Origin: Chitinophaga barathri
GTDB lineage: Bacteria > Bacteroidota > Bacteroidia > Chitinophagales > Chitinophagaceae
Assembly: GCF_003807585.1 (NCBI RefSeq)
Contig: NZ_RMBX01000004.1
Coordinates: 62,001 to 126,000 of the forward strand
Direction: 5' to 3'
DNA: 64,000 nt
Part shown: positions 18,678-27,380 of the stretch, piece after piece
Layout of the letters: the number at the start of each line of letters is the position of its first letter
Position numbering within the stretch: position 1 is the first letter of the stretch
Translations under genes and position numbers: made by a program
Notes under the pieces: model-generated
The model's input: only the letters and a program-made list of their open reading frames with translations
Told to the model about the DNA's origin: nothing
The model's database searches: none

Positions 18678-18689
18678 ATTCAACCAAAC
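18678..18689 (+). promoter_or_regulatory. Leader motif ATTCAACCAAAC before SusC
   Basis: This 12-mer lies 11 bases before the SusC start and recurs identically 14 bases before the other STN-bearing receptor (43248-43259). It is absent before the STN-less SusC at 55697. The position fits an mRNA leader or translation-enhancing element; the function is inferred. Confidence 0.45.
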
Positions 18690-18700
18690 AATGCAAATGT

Positions 18701-21700
18701 ATGCAATTTAAACTTATCGCTTTGCGTAAGCGGACGGCTGCTGCCATACCCTGGCAGCCATTGCTCCGGACGGGCGATGCGGCCACCACGGGCCGCCTGC
18801 GATCCTCAACCAAAATACTGTTAGCTATGAAGTTAACATGCTTTTTCCTGACGGTGCTTTTTCTGAATGTAAGCGCTACCGGCCTTTCACAAACCGTCAG
18901 TTTTTCCGGTAAGAATGTGAAACTGACTACGATCTTTTCCGCGATCCGTAAGCAAACCGGGTACGTGGTATTTTACGACAACAACGTCATCAACACCACG
19001 CAACCCGTTTCCGTGGCGCTCAAAGACGTTTCCATCGAAACGCTGCTCTCCGCCAGCCTGCAAGGCCAGGGGCTGAGCTTCTCCATTACGGACAAAACCA
19101 TTTCCATCCGTAAATTGCCTGCCATACCGAAGCTGCTCATGCCCGCAGCACAGCAGGCGGTGCCCCTTACCGGTAAGGTCACGGACGATACCGGGCAGCC
19201 GCTGCCCGGTGTAACGGTGCTCATCAAAGGCACGCAAACCGCTACCATGACGGATGAAAAAGGAGAGTTTAAACTGCCGGATGTAAAAGACAATGCGACT
19301 ATCGTATTCTCCTACATCGGGTTTGAAAAACAGGAACAGGAACTGAACGGCAGGCGCAGGCTGGAGATCAAAATGCTGCTGGCGGACAACACCGCGCTGG
19401 AAGGTGTGGTAGTAGTGGGTTATGGCTCTGTGAAAAAAAGCGACCTCACCGGCTCGGTGTCCGCTGTGCAGGGAGATGCCATCACCGCCCGTAAAACCAC
19501 TAATATTTCTTCCGCTTTGCAGGGCGCCATGCCTGGTGTGATGGTCACCCGCACAGGCAACGCCCCGGGCGCCACGCCCTCCATCAGGGTGCGCGGCATT
19601 ACCACCATCAGCCCTGCGGGCGCTAACCCGCTCTACATCCTGGACGGTGTGCCCATCGACGATATCAACTCCATCAACCCGAATGATGTGGATAATATCT
19701 CCGTACTGAAAGACGCAGCTTCAGCTTCCATCTACGGTTCAAGAGCGGCCGCGGGTGTTATCGTCATCACCAGTAAAAGGGCCAGGAACGGGCAGCTGAA
19801 CCTGGATTACACCTATGAATACGGGATCGAAAAAGCCACCAAACTTCCCGGTTATGTGGATGCCGTGCGTTATATGCAGCTCACCAACGAGCTTCGCTGG
19901 AATGATAACGGCAACAATGCCAATGAATATCCCACCTACACCAAAAATATTATTGATAACTATCACGACCTGCACGCGCAAAACCCTGACGAATACCCGA
20001 ATACGGACTGGCGCGGCCTCATCCTCCGCAACAGCGCGCCGAGGCAAAGCCATATCATGAGCCTTTCCGGCGGCGGCAAAAACATCCGCTCGCGCGTGTC
20101 CCTGGGGTATGATAAATCCGAAGCTCTCTATCCCGGGCGTACTTACGAGCGCCTCACCGCCCGAATCAATAACGACATTACGATTTCAAAATACCTCTCC
20201 GCCAGCGCGGACATCAACTTCCGCCGTACTACCATCAAGGAACCCGTGACCAATCCCATGTACAAAATGGGCATCGTACCGCCTATTTACGCGGCCATGT
20301 GGTCGGACGGGCGCATCGGCGCGGGGAAAGATGGCGCGAACATTTACGCGCTGATGAAAGAAGGCGGGTTTTACAACGACTGGTACAACCAGATCGGCGG
20401 CAAGATAGGCGTGGATTTTACGCCGATCGAAGGGCTGAAGTTCTCCGGCGTGGTATCTCCTTTCATCAACTTCAACAAGTTCAAACATTTCACCCGCAAG
20501 CTGCCTTACACATCCTGGAATAATCCCGGCTCCGTTTCCGGCTACATCGAAGGCGCCACGGAAACCAAACTGGATGAGGACCGTAACGACAACTACCGTT
20601 ACACTATCCAGTTCATGGCCAATTACGAGAAAAAGATCGGCAGGCATAATTTTAACCTGCTGGCGGGTTACGAATATTTTCATGCCTTCAATGAGGAACT
20701 GGGCGCTTACCGCGGTCAGTACGGGCTGAGCAGTTATCCCTACCTGGACCTTGGCCCGCTGGAATTCCGGGACAACAACGGCCGTGCATGGGAAACGGCC
20801 TACCGTTCATGGTTCGGACGCGTGATGTACAGCTACCACGACAAATATTTATTACAGGCCAATATCCGTTACGATGCATCATCCCGCTTTGCGCCGGGTT
20901 ACCGCTGGGGCTCCTTCCCTTCGGTGTCCGCCGGGTGGATCGCATCGCAGGAGAACTTTATGCAGGGCACGGCCAGCTGGCTGTCTTTCCTGAAGCTGCG
21001 CGCTTCATGGGGCACGCTGGGCAATGAAAGGATCGGGGACTATCCCTACCAGGCGCTGCTCCGCTTCGAGAACAATTCCCTGTTCTATAAAGGTAACGGT
21101 GTGGTGAGCGCACAATCCGCCGCTCAATGGCAATACGCCATCCGCGATATTTCCTGGGAAACCACCCAGTCATTCGACATCGGCGCAGACGTGAATTTTA
21201 TGGACAACCGCCTGCGCATCACCGGCGATTATTTCCGCAAAACCACGCGCGACATGCTGCTGGAACTGGAGATACCGGATTACATCGGGTACGACAATCC
21301 CTACCAGAACACCGGTAAGATGTTCACCAAAGGCTGGGAACTGCAGGCCGGCTGGTATGATAAAAAAGGCGATTTTACTTACAGCGTGTCTGTGAACATG
21401 TCGGACTTCATCACCAAAATGGGGGACCTGGGCGGAACGGAGTTTGTAAATGATACGATCAAAACTTATGGCAGCGAATTCAACGAATGGTACGGTTACC
21501 GCGCGGATGGTATCTACCAGACGCAGGAAGAAGTGGATAAATCGGCCAAACTGAACGCCAACGTACGCCCCGGCGATATCCGGTACCGCGACATCAGTGG
21601 CCCCGCCGGTGTGCCGGATGGCAAGATCTCTCCCGAATATGACAGGGTGTTGCTGGGCGGTTCTTTGCCCCGTTACATGTACGGCGCGAACCTACAGGCG

Positions 21701-22153
21701 GGTTATAAGAACTGGAGCCTCGGTATCGTGCTGCAGGGCGTAGGCAAACAGAACGTACGCCTTACAACGGACATCGTGCGGCCGCTGTTGGAAAACTACG
21801 GTGCTTTCCCCGCTATCCTTGACGGCAACAGCTGGAGCAAATACAATACGCCGGAACAGAACCAGCATGCGAAATATCCCCGTTACACCAACACAGCGGC
21901 CGGCAACAACTACGCCATGTCCGACTTCTGGATGATCAACGGGGCGTACTTCCGCCTGAAAAATGTGAACCTGAGCTACAGCCTGCCCAAACACCTGCTG
22001 ACGCAGCTGCACATACAGGATGTACGCATCTACGGCACGGCAACGGACCTTTTCTCCGTGCACAATTTCCCGCGCGGCTGGGACCCGGAGAATCCGTATC
22101 TCGGTTATCCTATCACGGTATCGTACGTGGTGGGCGTATCTGTTAAGTTTTAA
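18701..22153 (+). CDS. SusC/RagA-family TonB-dependent transporter with STN domain
   Basis: 1150 residues, an outer-membrane glycan or oligomer importer. The first 42 residues are basic and non-hydrophobic; the signal peptide proper begins at Met-43 (ATG at 18827, MKLTCFFLTVLFLNVSATGLSQ). Long leaders like this are frequent in the family, so both starts are possible. The STN domain (about 75-130) signals to FecR. A carboxypeptidase-regulatory-like domain (about 152-225) follows, then LEGVVVVGYGSVKKSDLTGSV and the plug with IRVRGITTIS, LYILDGVPIDDI and SIYGSRAAAGVIVITSKR. The remainder is a 22-strand barrel ending YVVGVSVKF. It pairs with the SusD gene 10 bases downstream. Confidence 0.96.
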   Translation: MQFKLIALRKRTAAAIPWQPLLRTGDAATTGRLRSSTKILLAMKLTCFFLTVLFLNVSATGLSQTVSFSGKNVKLTTIFSAIRKQTGYVVFYDNNVINTTQPVSVALKDVSIETLLSASLQGQGLSFSITDKTISIRKLPAIPKLLMPAAQQAVPLTGKVTDDTGQPLPGVTVLIKGTQTATMTDEKGEFKLPDVKDNATIVFSYIGFEKQEQELNGRRRLEIKMLLADNTALEGVVVVGYGSVKKSDLTGSVSAVQGDAITARKTTNISSALQGAMPGVMVTRTGNAPGATPSIRVRGITTISPAGANPLYILDGVPIDDINSINPNDVDNISVLKDAASASIYGSRAAAGVIVITSKRARNGQLNLDYTYEYGIEKATKLPGYVDAVRYMQLTNELRWNDNGNNANEYPTYTKNIIDNYHDLHAQNPDEYPNTDWRGLILRNSAPRQSHIMSLSGGGKNIRSRVSLGYDKSEALYPGRTYERLTARINNDITISKYLSASADINFRRTTIKEPVTNPMYKMGIVPPIYAAMWSDGRIGAGKDGANIYALMKEGGFYNDWYNQIGGKIGVDFTPIEGLKFSGVVSPFINFNKFKHFTRKLPYTSWNNPGSVSGYIEGATETKLDEDRNDNYRYTIQFMANYEKKIGRHNFNLLAGYEYFHAFNEELGAYRGQYGLSSYPYLDLGPLEFRDNNGRAWETAYRSWFGRVMYSYHDKYLLQANIRYDASSRFAPGYRWGSFPSVSAGWIASQENFMQGTASWLSFLKLRASWGTLGNERIGDYPYQALLRFENNSLFYKGNGVVSAQSAAQWQYAIRDISWETTQSFDIGADVNFMDNRLRITGDYFRKTTRDMLLELEIPDYIGYDNPYQNTGKMFTKGWELQAGWYDKKGDFTYSVSVNMSDFITKMGDLGGTEFVNDTIKTYGSEFNEWYGYRADGIYQTQEEVDKSAKLNANVRPGDIRYRDISGPAGVPDGKISPEYDRVLLGGSLPRYMYGANLQAGYKNWSLGIVLQGVGKQNVRLTTDIVRPLLENYGAFPAILDGNSWSKYNTPEQNQHAKYPRYTNTAAGNNYAMSDFWMINGAYFRLKNVNLSYSLPKHLLTQLHIQDVRIYGTATDLFSVHNFPRGWDPENPYLGYPITVSYVVGVSVKF

Positions 22154-22163
22154 ACCGCCAATT

Positions 22164-23852
22164 ATGAAACAAAAAATATTCATTGCCTGCATCAGCGCGT
22201 TCCTGCTGGGCGCCTGCGGAAAACTGGACCTGAACCCGCTGTCCGACGGCTCCAGCGAAACCTGGAACTCCAACGCGGAAGAAATAGAAATGTCCCTCAA
22301 CGGGCTGTATAAAGATGTTTTCTGGCCCAGGGACGAGGACGACTGGACGGATGATTTCCTTTACCGGGATGTAGCTACACCCGTTACCGGCGCTACCATC
22401 AATGGTGAGACGCAATTCGTGCAGGACTGGTGGAGGAACACCTACAAGGCAATTGCCCGGGCTAATAACATTCTATCCAGTATCGGCCGTGCTTCCGGAG
22501 TGCTGAGCGCCGCGCAGATCAGCCGTTATACCGCAGAGGCAAAGTTTGTTCGCGCCAGTATGTATGCCAGGCTGGTATCGCATTACGGCAATATTATTTA
22601 CACAGAAACCGCACTGGATATAGAAGAAGCAATGACGCTGAAGCAGGAGGATAAAAGTGTGGCGATGCCGAAGATATATGCTGATTTTGACGAAGCCGTG
22701 CTGAACCTTCCCAAAACATACGGCGCCAGTGAACTGAAGCGCGCTGCGTCCGGCTCAGCACTGGCAATGAAAGCAAGGTTTGCCCTGCAAATGGGCGATT
22801 ATGCCACCGCCGTTACCGCAGCCAAAGCCTGTATGGATCAGAACGTGTACAAACTGCACGCGGATTTCGGCAGCCTGTTCCTCTCCAAAACCAAAAATTC
22901 AGTAGAGACCATTTTCGGCCTTCCCAGGTCTGTAGCCCTGAAAGTGACGCAGGGAGACCTGCAGAACTATGTGCCGCGCAACGCGGGCGGATGGGGCGCT
23001 AAAAACCCTTCCTGGGACCTGCTCTGCTCCTTCCTCTGCAAAGACGGCCTTCCGATAGACGAATCTCCTTTGTATGATCCGCGCAAACCCTTCCTGAACC
23101 GTGACCCACGCTGCGCCGCTACTATCCAGGAATTCCAGAAGCCACACCTGGGTTACACGTACCAGCCTCATCCCGATTCGCTGACCGTATGGAAAGAGTC
23201 CGATCGGAAATACGTGGAGAATAAAGACACGCGTTCCGTTGCTATCTTCGCTTCCTATAACGGGCTGGTGTGGAAAAAAGGCGTGGACGGAGACTGGTTG
23301 CTGAACTCCTGGACTGCGGAGCCGGACAAAATCATCATCCGTTATGCCGATGTGCTGCTGATATATGCCGAGGCAAAAATTGAACAGAACCAAATTGATC
23401 AGACCGTACTGGATGCGATCAATGCCGTGCGCGCCCGCGCTTATGGCGTACCGGTGACCAGCACAACGGACTATCCCGTGGTGACGGTTACCGATCAGGC
23501 GGCGCTGCGCAGCATATTGAGAATGGAAAGAAGAATGGAATTTGCATTGGAAGGCGTGCGTTATATGGACATCATCCGCTGGAAGATCGCGGAGAAAGTG
23601 CTGAACACGCCTAACTACGGCCTGCTGGACCCCGCGGACCTCCGCACTAAAGTAGTGCAGCCCGGCCTGTGGTTTTTCCCGCAAACGCCGGCCATTGATG
23701 AGAACGGCAGCGCCAATCTCACACCCATGTATACCGCCGGCCTGATCAAACAGGTGGCACTTAGAAAATTTGACCAGACACGCCAGTATCTCTGGCCTAT
23801 TCCAACTTCAGAGGTGCTGAGCAGCCATCTGACACAAAACCCGAATTATTGA
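22164..23852 (+). CDS. SusD/RagB-family substrate-binding lipoprotein
   Basis: 562 residues from the ATG at 22164. A lipoprotein signal ends at LLGAC (Cys-18), followed by GKLDLNP, the normal SusD start. The helical TPR-like core shows FVRASMYARLVSHYGNIIYTE and AMPKIYADFDEAVLNLP blocks split by short linkers, ADVLLIYAEAKIEQNQ, and near the C-terminus the RMERRMEFALEGVRYMDIIRW block, with LWPIPTSEV closing. It acts as the lid on the SusC barrel at the cell surface. It overlaps the next gene in an ATGA arrangement, so translation is coupled. Confidence 0.95.
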   Translation: MKQKIFIACISAFLLGACGKLDLNPLSDGSSETWNSNAEEIEMSLNGLYKDVFWPRDEDDWTDDFLYRDVATPVTGATINGETQFVQDWWRNTYKAIARANNILSSIGRASGVLSAAQISRYTAEAKFVRASMYARLVSHYGNIIYTETALDIEEAMTLKQEDKSVAMPKIYADFDEAVLNLPKTYGASELKRAASGSALAMKARFALQMGDYATAVTAAKACMDQNVYKLHADFGSLFLSKTKNSVETIFGLPRSVALKVTQGDLQNYVPRNAGGWGAKNPSWDLLCSFLCKDGLPIDESPLYDPRKPFLNRDPRCAATIQEFQKPHLGYTYQPHPDSLTVWKESDRKYVENKDTRSVAIFASYNGLVWKKGVDGDWLLNSWTAEPDKIIIRYADVLLIYAEAKIEQNQIDQTVLDAINAVRARAYGVPVTSTTDYPVVTVTDQAALRSILRMERRMEFALEGVRYMDIIRWKIAEKVLNTPNYGLLDPADLRTKVVQPGLWFFPQTPAIDENGSANLTPMYTAGLIKQVALRKFDQTRQYLWPIPTSEVLSSHLTQNPNY

Positions 23853-26278
23853 TGAAGCGGATGAAAATGATACTGCTGGCGGGCCTGCAATTTGCAGGTC
23901 TGTCAGCCTTTGCACAGGCAAACAAATATCCTTCCTACAGCGGCGTATATCCTCACCTGGCGATGTACAACAACGAAGGCGAATGTGGAACAGGCGCGGT
24001 AGTACCCTGGGCCGGTAAATTGTGGGTGATCACTTACGGCCCGCATTTACCGTTCGGCTCGTCGGACAAACTCTATGAGATCTCCCCCTCGCTGGAACAG
24101 ACCGTACGCCCGGAAAGCATTGGCGGTACACCGGCCAACAGGATGATCCACAAAGAAAGCAACCAGCTTTTTATCGGCCCCTATGCGATAGACGGCAGCG
24201 GCAAGGTGAGGGTGATCCCCTACACGGTAATGCCGGGGAGGCATACCGGCAACGCGCGCCACCTTACCGATCCTGCTGGTAAGATCTATTACGCCACCAT
24301 GGAAGAAGGGTTTTATGAAGTGGAGGTAAAGACGCTGCAAACCACTATGCTGTATAAGGACGGGAACGAGAAACCGAAGGAAAAAGATGAAGGCAAAAAT
24401 TACCGTAACGAACTTTTGCCCGGCGCCCACGGCAAAGGCGTGTACAGCGGCCAGGGCGTGATGGTGTATTCTAACAACGGCGAGCCCGGCCCGCAGGCAC
24501 TGAAACAGTTTGATATCGAATCCGGTTCCCTTTCCGAATGGGACGGCAAAAACTGGAAAGTGGTGCGCCGCAATCAGTTCGTGGAGATCACTGGTCCCGG
24601 CGGTGTTGATGGCAATAAAAACCCCGCCACGGATCCCATCTGGGCTACGGGCTGGGATCATAAATCCGTCCTGCTGGGCGTACGTGACAACGGCGGCTGG
24701 CATTTTTTCCGCCTGCCCAAAGCCAGCCACAGTTATGACGGCGCACATGGCTGGAACACAGAATGGCCGCGCATCAGGGATATCGGCGCGCCCGGTAAGC
24801 CGGATTACCTGATGACAATGCACGGGCTTTTCTGGCGTTTCCCGGGGGATTTCAGCAGTACGCATACCGCAGGCATCCGCCCGCGCTCCGCGTACCTGAA
24901 AGTGATCGGAGACTATACCCGCTGGAACAACCAGCTGGTATTCGGTTGTGATGATTCCGCACAAAAAGAATTCCTCAACAAACGGAAAACAAAAGGCAAT
25001 ATAGAAGGCCCGGGCCAATCCAATTCCAACCTCTGGTTCACCGCGCTGAACCTGCCGGACCAGCTGGGCCCGAACACAGCGGAAGGAGCGGTATGGCTGA
25101 ATGAAGATGTAAAAGCGGGGGAACCTTCGGAACCTTTCCTGTTTGCCGGATGGCCGCAGCGCGCAGCCTGGGTAAAAAATAACAGCAATGCCAATACGAC
25201 ATTTACCTTTGAAAGCGGCGAACAAAAATGGTCGGTAATAAAAACGATCAGTGTACCCGCGGGCGAAGCCGCACAAGTGGTATTTCCCGCCACAGCAACC
25301 GGTGAATGGATACGTGTAAAAACAGATGTGGCTTCGAAAGTGACTGTTCAGTTTAATTACGCCCAAAAAGATACCCGCGGAAACATTCCAGCGACTATCT
25401 TTAATGGACTTTCGAAAGTAACGGAGACCACAACAGATGGTGGGTTGATCTACGGCCTGGGCGATAACCGCAGGGCATTGGGTATGGCCGCCGGTGACGG
25501 TTATTACGAACTGAATGAAAAAATGGAGCTGCAACGCAAAGAAGATGCTTCCGCGCTTTCGTTCATCAAAGAAAAATTTGCCATTCCGAAACAGGCGGTG
25601 ACGGTGGAAGCCGCTTCCGTGCTGATTGTGGATGACAACGGCCGCCGCTGGCGCCTTCCACTGGGGAATAAAGCCTTCACCGGCCTGACGGAACAGGGCG
25701 CCCTGCGCATCTGCCGCGAAGTGGCTACGGAAAGGGACCTGCTGAACTGCCACGGTACGTTTTACGAGCTGCCCGCGGAGAACGCGGACGGTTACGCCAA
25801 GATACGCCCGGTAGCGTCGCACAATTTCCGCATCAATGATTATGCGTCTTACCGCGGCCTGCTGATCCTGACCGGGATCAACCCGGCCGCCAAAAGCCCG
25901 CGCATCATTCGTTCGGCGGATGGCAAGGCAGCAGTATGGGCCGGTGTGATAGACGACCTCTGGAAACTGGGCAAACCCACCGGAAAAGGCGGCCCATGGT
26001 CTTCCTCCGCCGTGAAAGCAGGGGAGCCCTCCGATCCTTACCTGGTCGCGTTTTACGACCAACGAAGTTTGCAGCTTTCACACGAGGCCAATGCATCCAT
26101 TGTTTTTACGATAGAAATGGACCCGGTTGGCAACGGTGTGTGGATGAAATACAAAACGATCACCGTGAAACCGGGCGAAACATTCCGCCACAGTTTCCCG
26201 GAAGGCATACAGGCACGTTGGATCCGCTTCACCGCGGACAAAGACTGCGAAGCCTCTGCCATACTGGAATACAAATAG
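23852..26278 (+). CDS. Secreted propeller-like protein with duplicated C-terminal module, function unknown
   Basis: 808 residues from the ATG at 23852 that overlaps the SusD stop. A signal peptide is present (MILLAGLQFAGLSAFAQ). Residues about 25-400 have repeated W/Y-rich strand patterns (AGKLWVITYGPH, LYEIS, QLFIGPYA, GKIYYATMEEGFYEV) that look like a beta-propeller. A module starting AGEPS(D/E)P occurs twice, at about 418-508 and 720-808, with alternating strands and a closing WIR(F/V)-T motif, probably a beta-sandwich. I know no named function. Its place between SusD and a secreted FAD oxidoreductase, within a tightly spaced run, suggests it handles the same substrate at the surface or in the periplasm. 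It could be a lyase, an epimerase or a binding protein. Confidence 0.75.
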   Translation: MKRMKMILLAGLQFAGLSAFAQANKYPSYSGVYPHLAMYNNEGECGTGAVVPWAGKLWVITYGPHLPFGSSDKLYEISPSLEQTVRPESIGGTPANRMIHKESNQLFIGPYAIDGSGKVRVIPYTVMPGRHTGNARHLTDPAGKIYYATMEEGFYEVEVKTLQTTMLYKDGNEKPKEKDEGKNYRNELLPGAHGKGVYSGQGVMVYSNNGEPGPQALKQFDIESGSLSEWDGKNWKVVRRNQFVEITGPGGVDGNKNPATDPIWATGWDHKSVLLGVRDNGGWHFFRLPKASHSYDGAHGWNTEWPRIRDIGAPGKPDYLMTMHGLFWRFPGDFSSTHTAGIRPRSAYLKVIGDYTRWNNQLVFGCDDSAQKEFLNKRKTKGNIEGPGQSNSNLWFTALNLPDQLGPNTAEGAVWLNEDVKAGEPSEPFLFAGWPQRAAWVKNNSNANTTFTFESGEQKWSVIKTISVPAGEAAQVVFPATATGEWIRVKTDVASKVTVQFNYAQKDTRGNIPATIFNGLSKVTETTTDGGLIYGLGDNRRALGMAAGDGYYELNEKMELQRKEDASALSFIKEKFAIPKQAVTVEAASVLIVDDNGRRWRLPLGNKAFTGLTEQGALRICREVATERDLLNCHGTFYELPAENADGYAKIRPVASHNFRINDYASYRGLLILTGINPAAKSPRIIRSADGKAAVWAGVIDDLWKLGKPTGKGGPWSSSAVKAGEPSDPYLVAFYDQRSLQLSHEANASIVFTIEMDPVGNGVWMKYKTITVKPGETFRHSFPEGIQARWIRFTADKDCEASAILEYK

Positions 26279-26284
26279 AACACC

Positions 26285-27379
26285 ATGCGCCTGTGCATCC
26301 TGATGATATTATGCCTGGCTACCGTCAAAGCGGCCGCCACATCTCCTTCCCTGACCGATACCCTTCGCCGGTTCGAGATCAGGGAGGGGGATACAACGGC
26401 TTATACCCTGAACCTGGCGCTGGATAAAGAAGGGAAACCGAAATATTTTTTCCGGAACATCTTCACGCCTGTGTGTAATACCGGCGAATGCAGGCCGGTG
26501 TACATCAATCTTTACTGGGACCTGCTGGGCAATTACATCCGGTACGATCTCCCGGGAGATGAAGTGCTCACCAAAACCGATCACCGCGATTTCAGGGAAG
26601 AAGATTACCGCAAACTGCAAACCATCCTCGCGAAAGAATCTTCCATCTTCTCCGAACTGAAAATGGAAGACCTGGTGGTGAAAGGCACGGAGAACATTTC
26701 CGATTCGGCGAACCTACGTACCGGTGCCACTTTAAAGACCATCAAAAATGATGTGATAGAAGGGGCGGTATTCACCTGCTACACACTCTGGCATTTCGCG
26801 CACGGCCCCACCTCGGAGCAGATCAAAAAGATCACCACTACGCTGGAAACGCCCGCCATGCTGCACGGCTTCCTGCGGAGCGGCAACCATCATTACCAGT
26901 ATTGGGCCATGGAAAAAGTGATGGATACCGCCGGGAAAGTAAAGACCGGTTACGAAGAAGATATTTCCGGCATCATCCGTGGCAATAATATTTTCACCGC
27001 GCGGTACGCCCTGCAAAAGGTACACCCGGATTATTTCCAGTCCTCCAAAAGACAGGCCTGGATCTGGAATACCTACAGCAATGCTGTGTATCCCCTGCAA
27101 ATGGCCATTCTCAAAAAACTCGCGGACATACCCGTGAATGACAGGCTTTGTGAAAAAATAGCCGCCTCTGTTACCGATGGGAACTATGAACAATTAAAAG
27201 CCAAACTGAAAATACTGGCTGCCCGCCCGCAACTTTCCGGCAAGACCTTAAAAAAGCTGGGGGAGCAACTATCCGGCCCTGGTATGGGAGAAGATATTTA
27301 CAACACATTAAAACAGCTGAACCCGGCGGATAAAGCCGTTCAGCACCTATTATCACAATACGAAACGAAAAACGAATGA
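26285..27379 (+). CDS. Secreted protein with FMN-attachment-like TGAT motif, candidate ApbE substrate
   Basis: 364 residues with a signal peptide (about 1-18). I know no annotated family for it. Two cysteines are close together (C64-NTGE-C69). At 143-151 the sequence NLRTGATLK matches the pattern Dxx(S/T)GA(S/T) used by ApbE to attach FMN to Thr, except that Asn replaces the Asp; the candidate Thr is 149 (codon 26729-26731). The following helix (TIKNDVIEGAVFTCYTLWHF) resembles the helix after the motif in FMN-binding domains. The ApbE gene lies two genes downstream in the same run. I infer that this is a covalently flavinylated periplasmic electron carrier. The C-terminal 170 residues look helical and repeat-like, possibly HEAT-like. 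Confidence 0.6.
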   Translation: MRLCILMILCLATVKAAATSPSLTDTLRRFEIREGDTTAYTLNLALDKEGKPKYFFRNIFTPVCNTGECRPVYINLYWDLLGNYIRYDLPGDEVLTKTDHRDFREEDYRKLQTILAKESSIFSELKMEDLVVKGTENISDSANLRTGATLKTIKNDVIEGAVFTCYTLWHFAHGPTSEQIKKITTTLETPAMLHGFLRSGNHHYQYWAMEKVMDTAGKVKTGYEEDISGIIRGNNIFTARYALQKVHPDYFQSSKRQAWIWNTYSNAVYPLQMAILKKLADIPVNDRLCEKIAASVTDGNYEQLKAKLKILAARPQLSGKTLKKLGEQLSGPGMGEDIYNTLKQLNPADKAVQHLLSQYETKNE

Positions 27380-27380
27380 T

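Noticed and set aside
24047..26062. 671-codon minus-strand ORF inside the secreted propeller-like gene
   Set aside because: It runs antisense to a gene with a signal peptide, domain repeats and coupled translation. Its translation has no domain features; GC-rich third positions keep the frame open.
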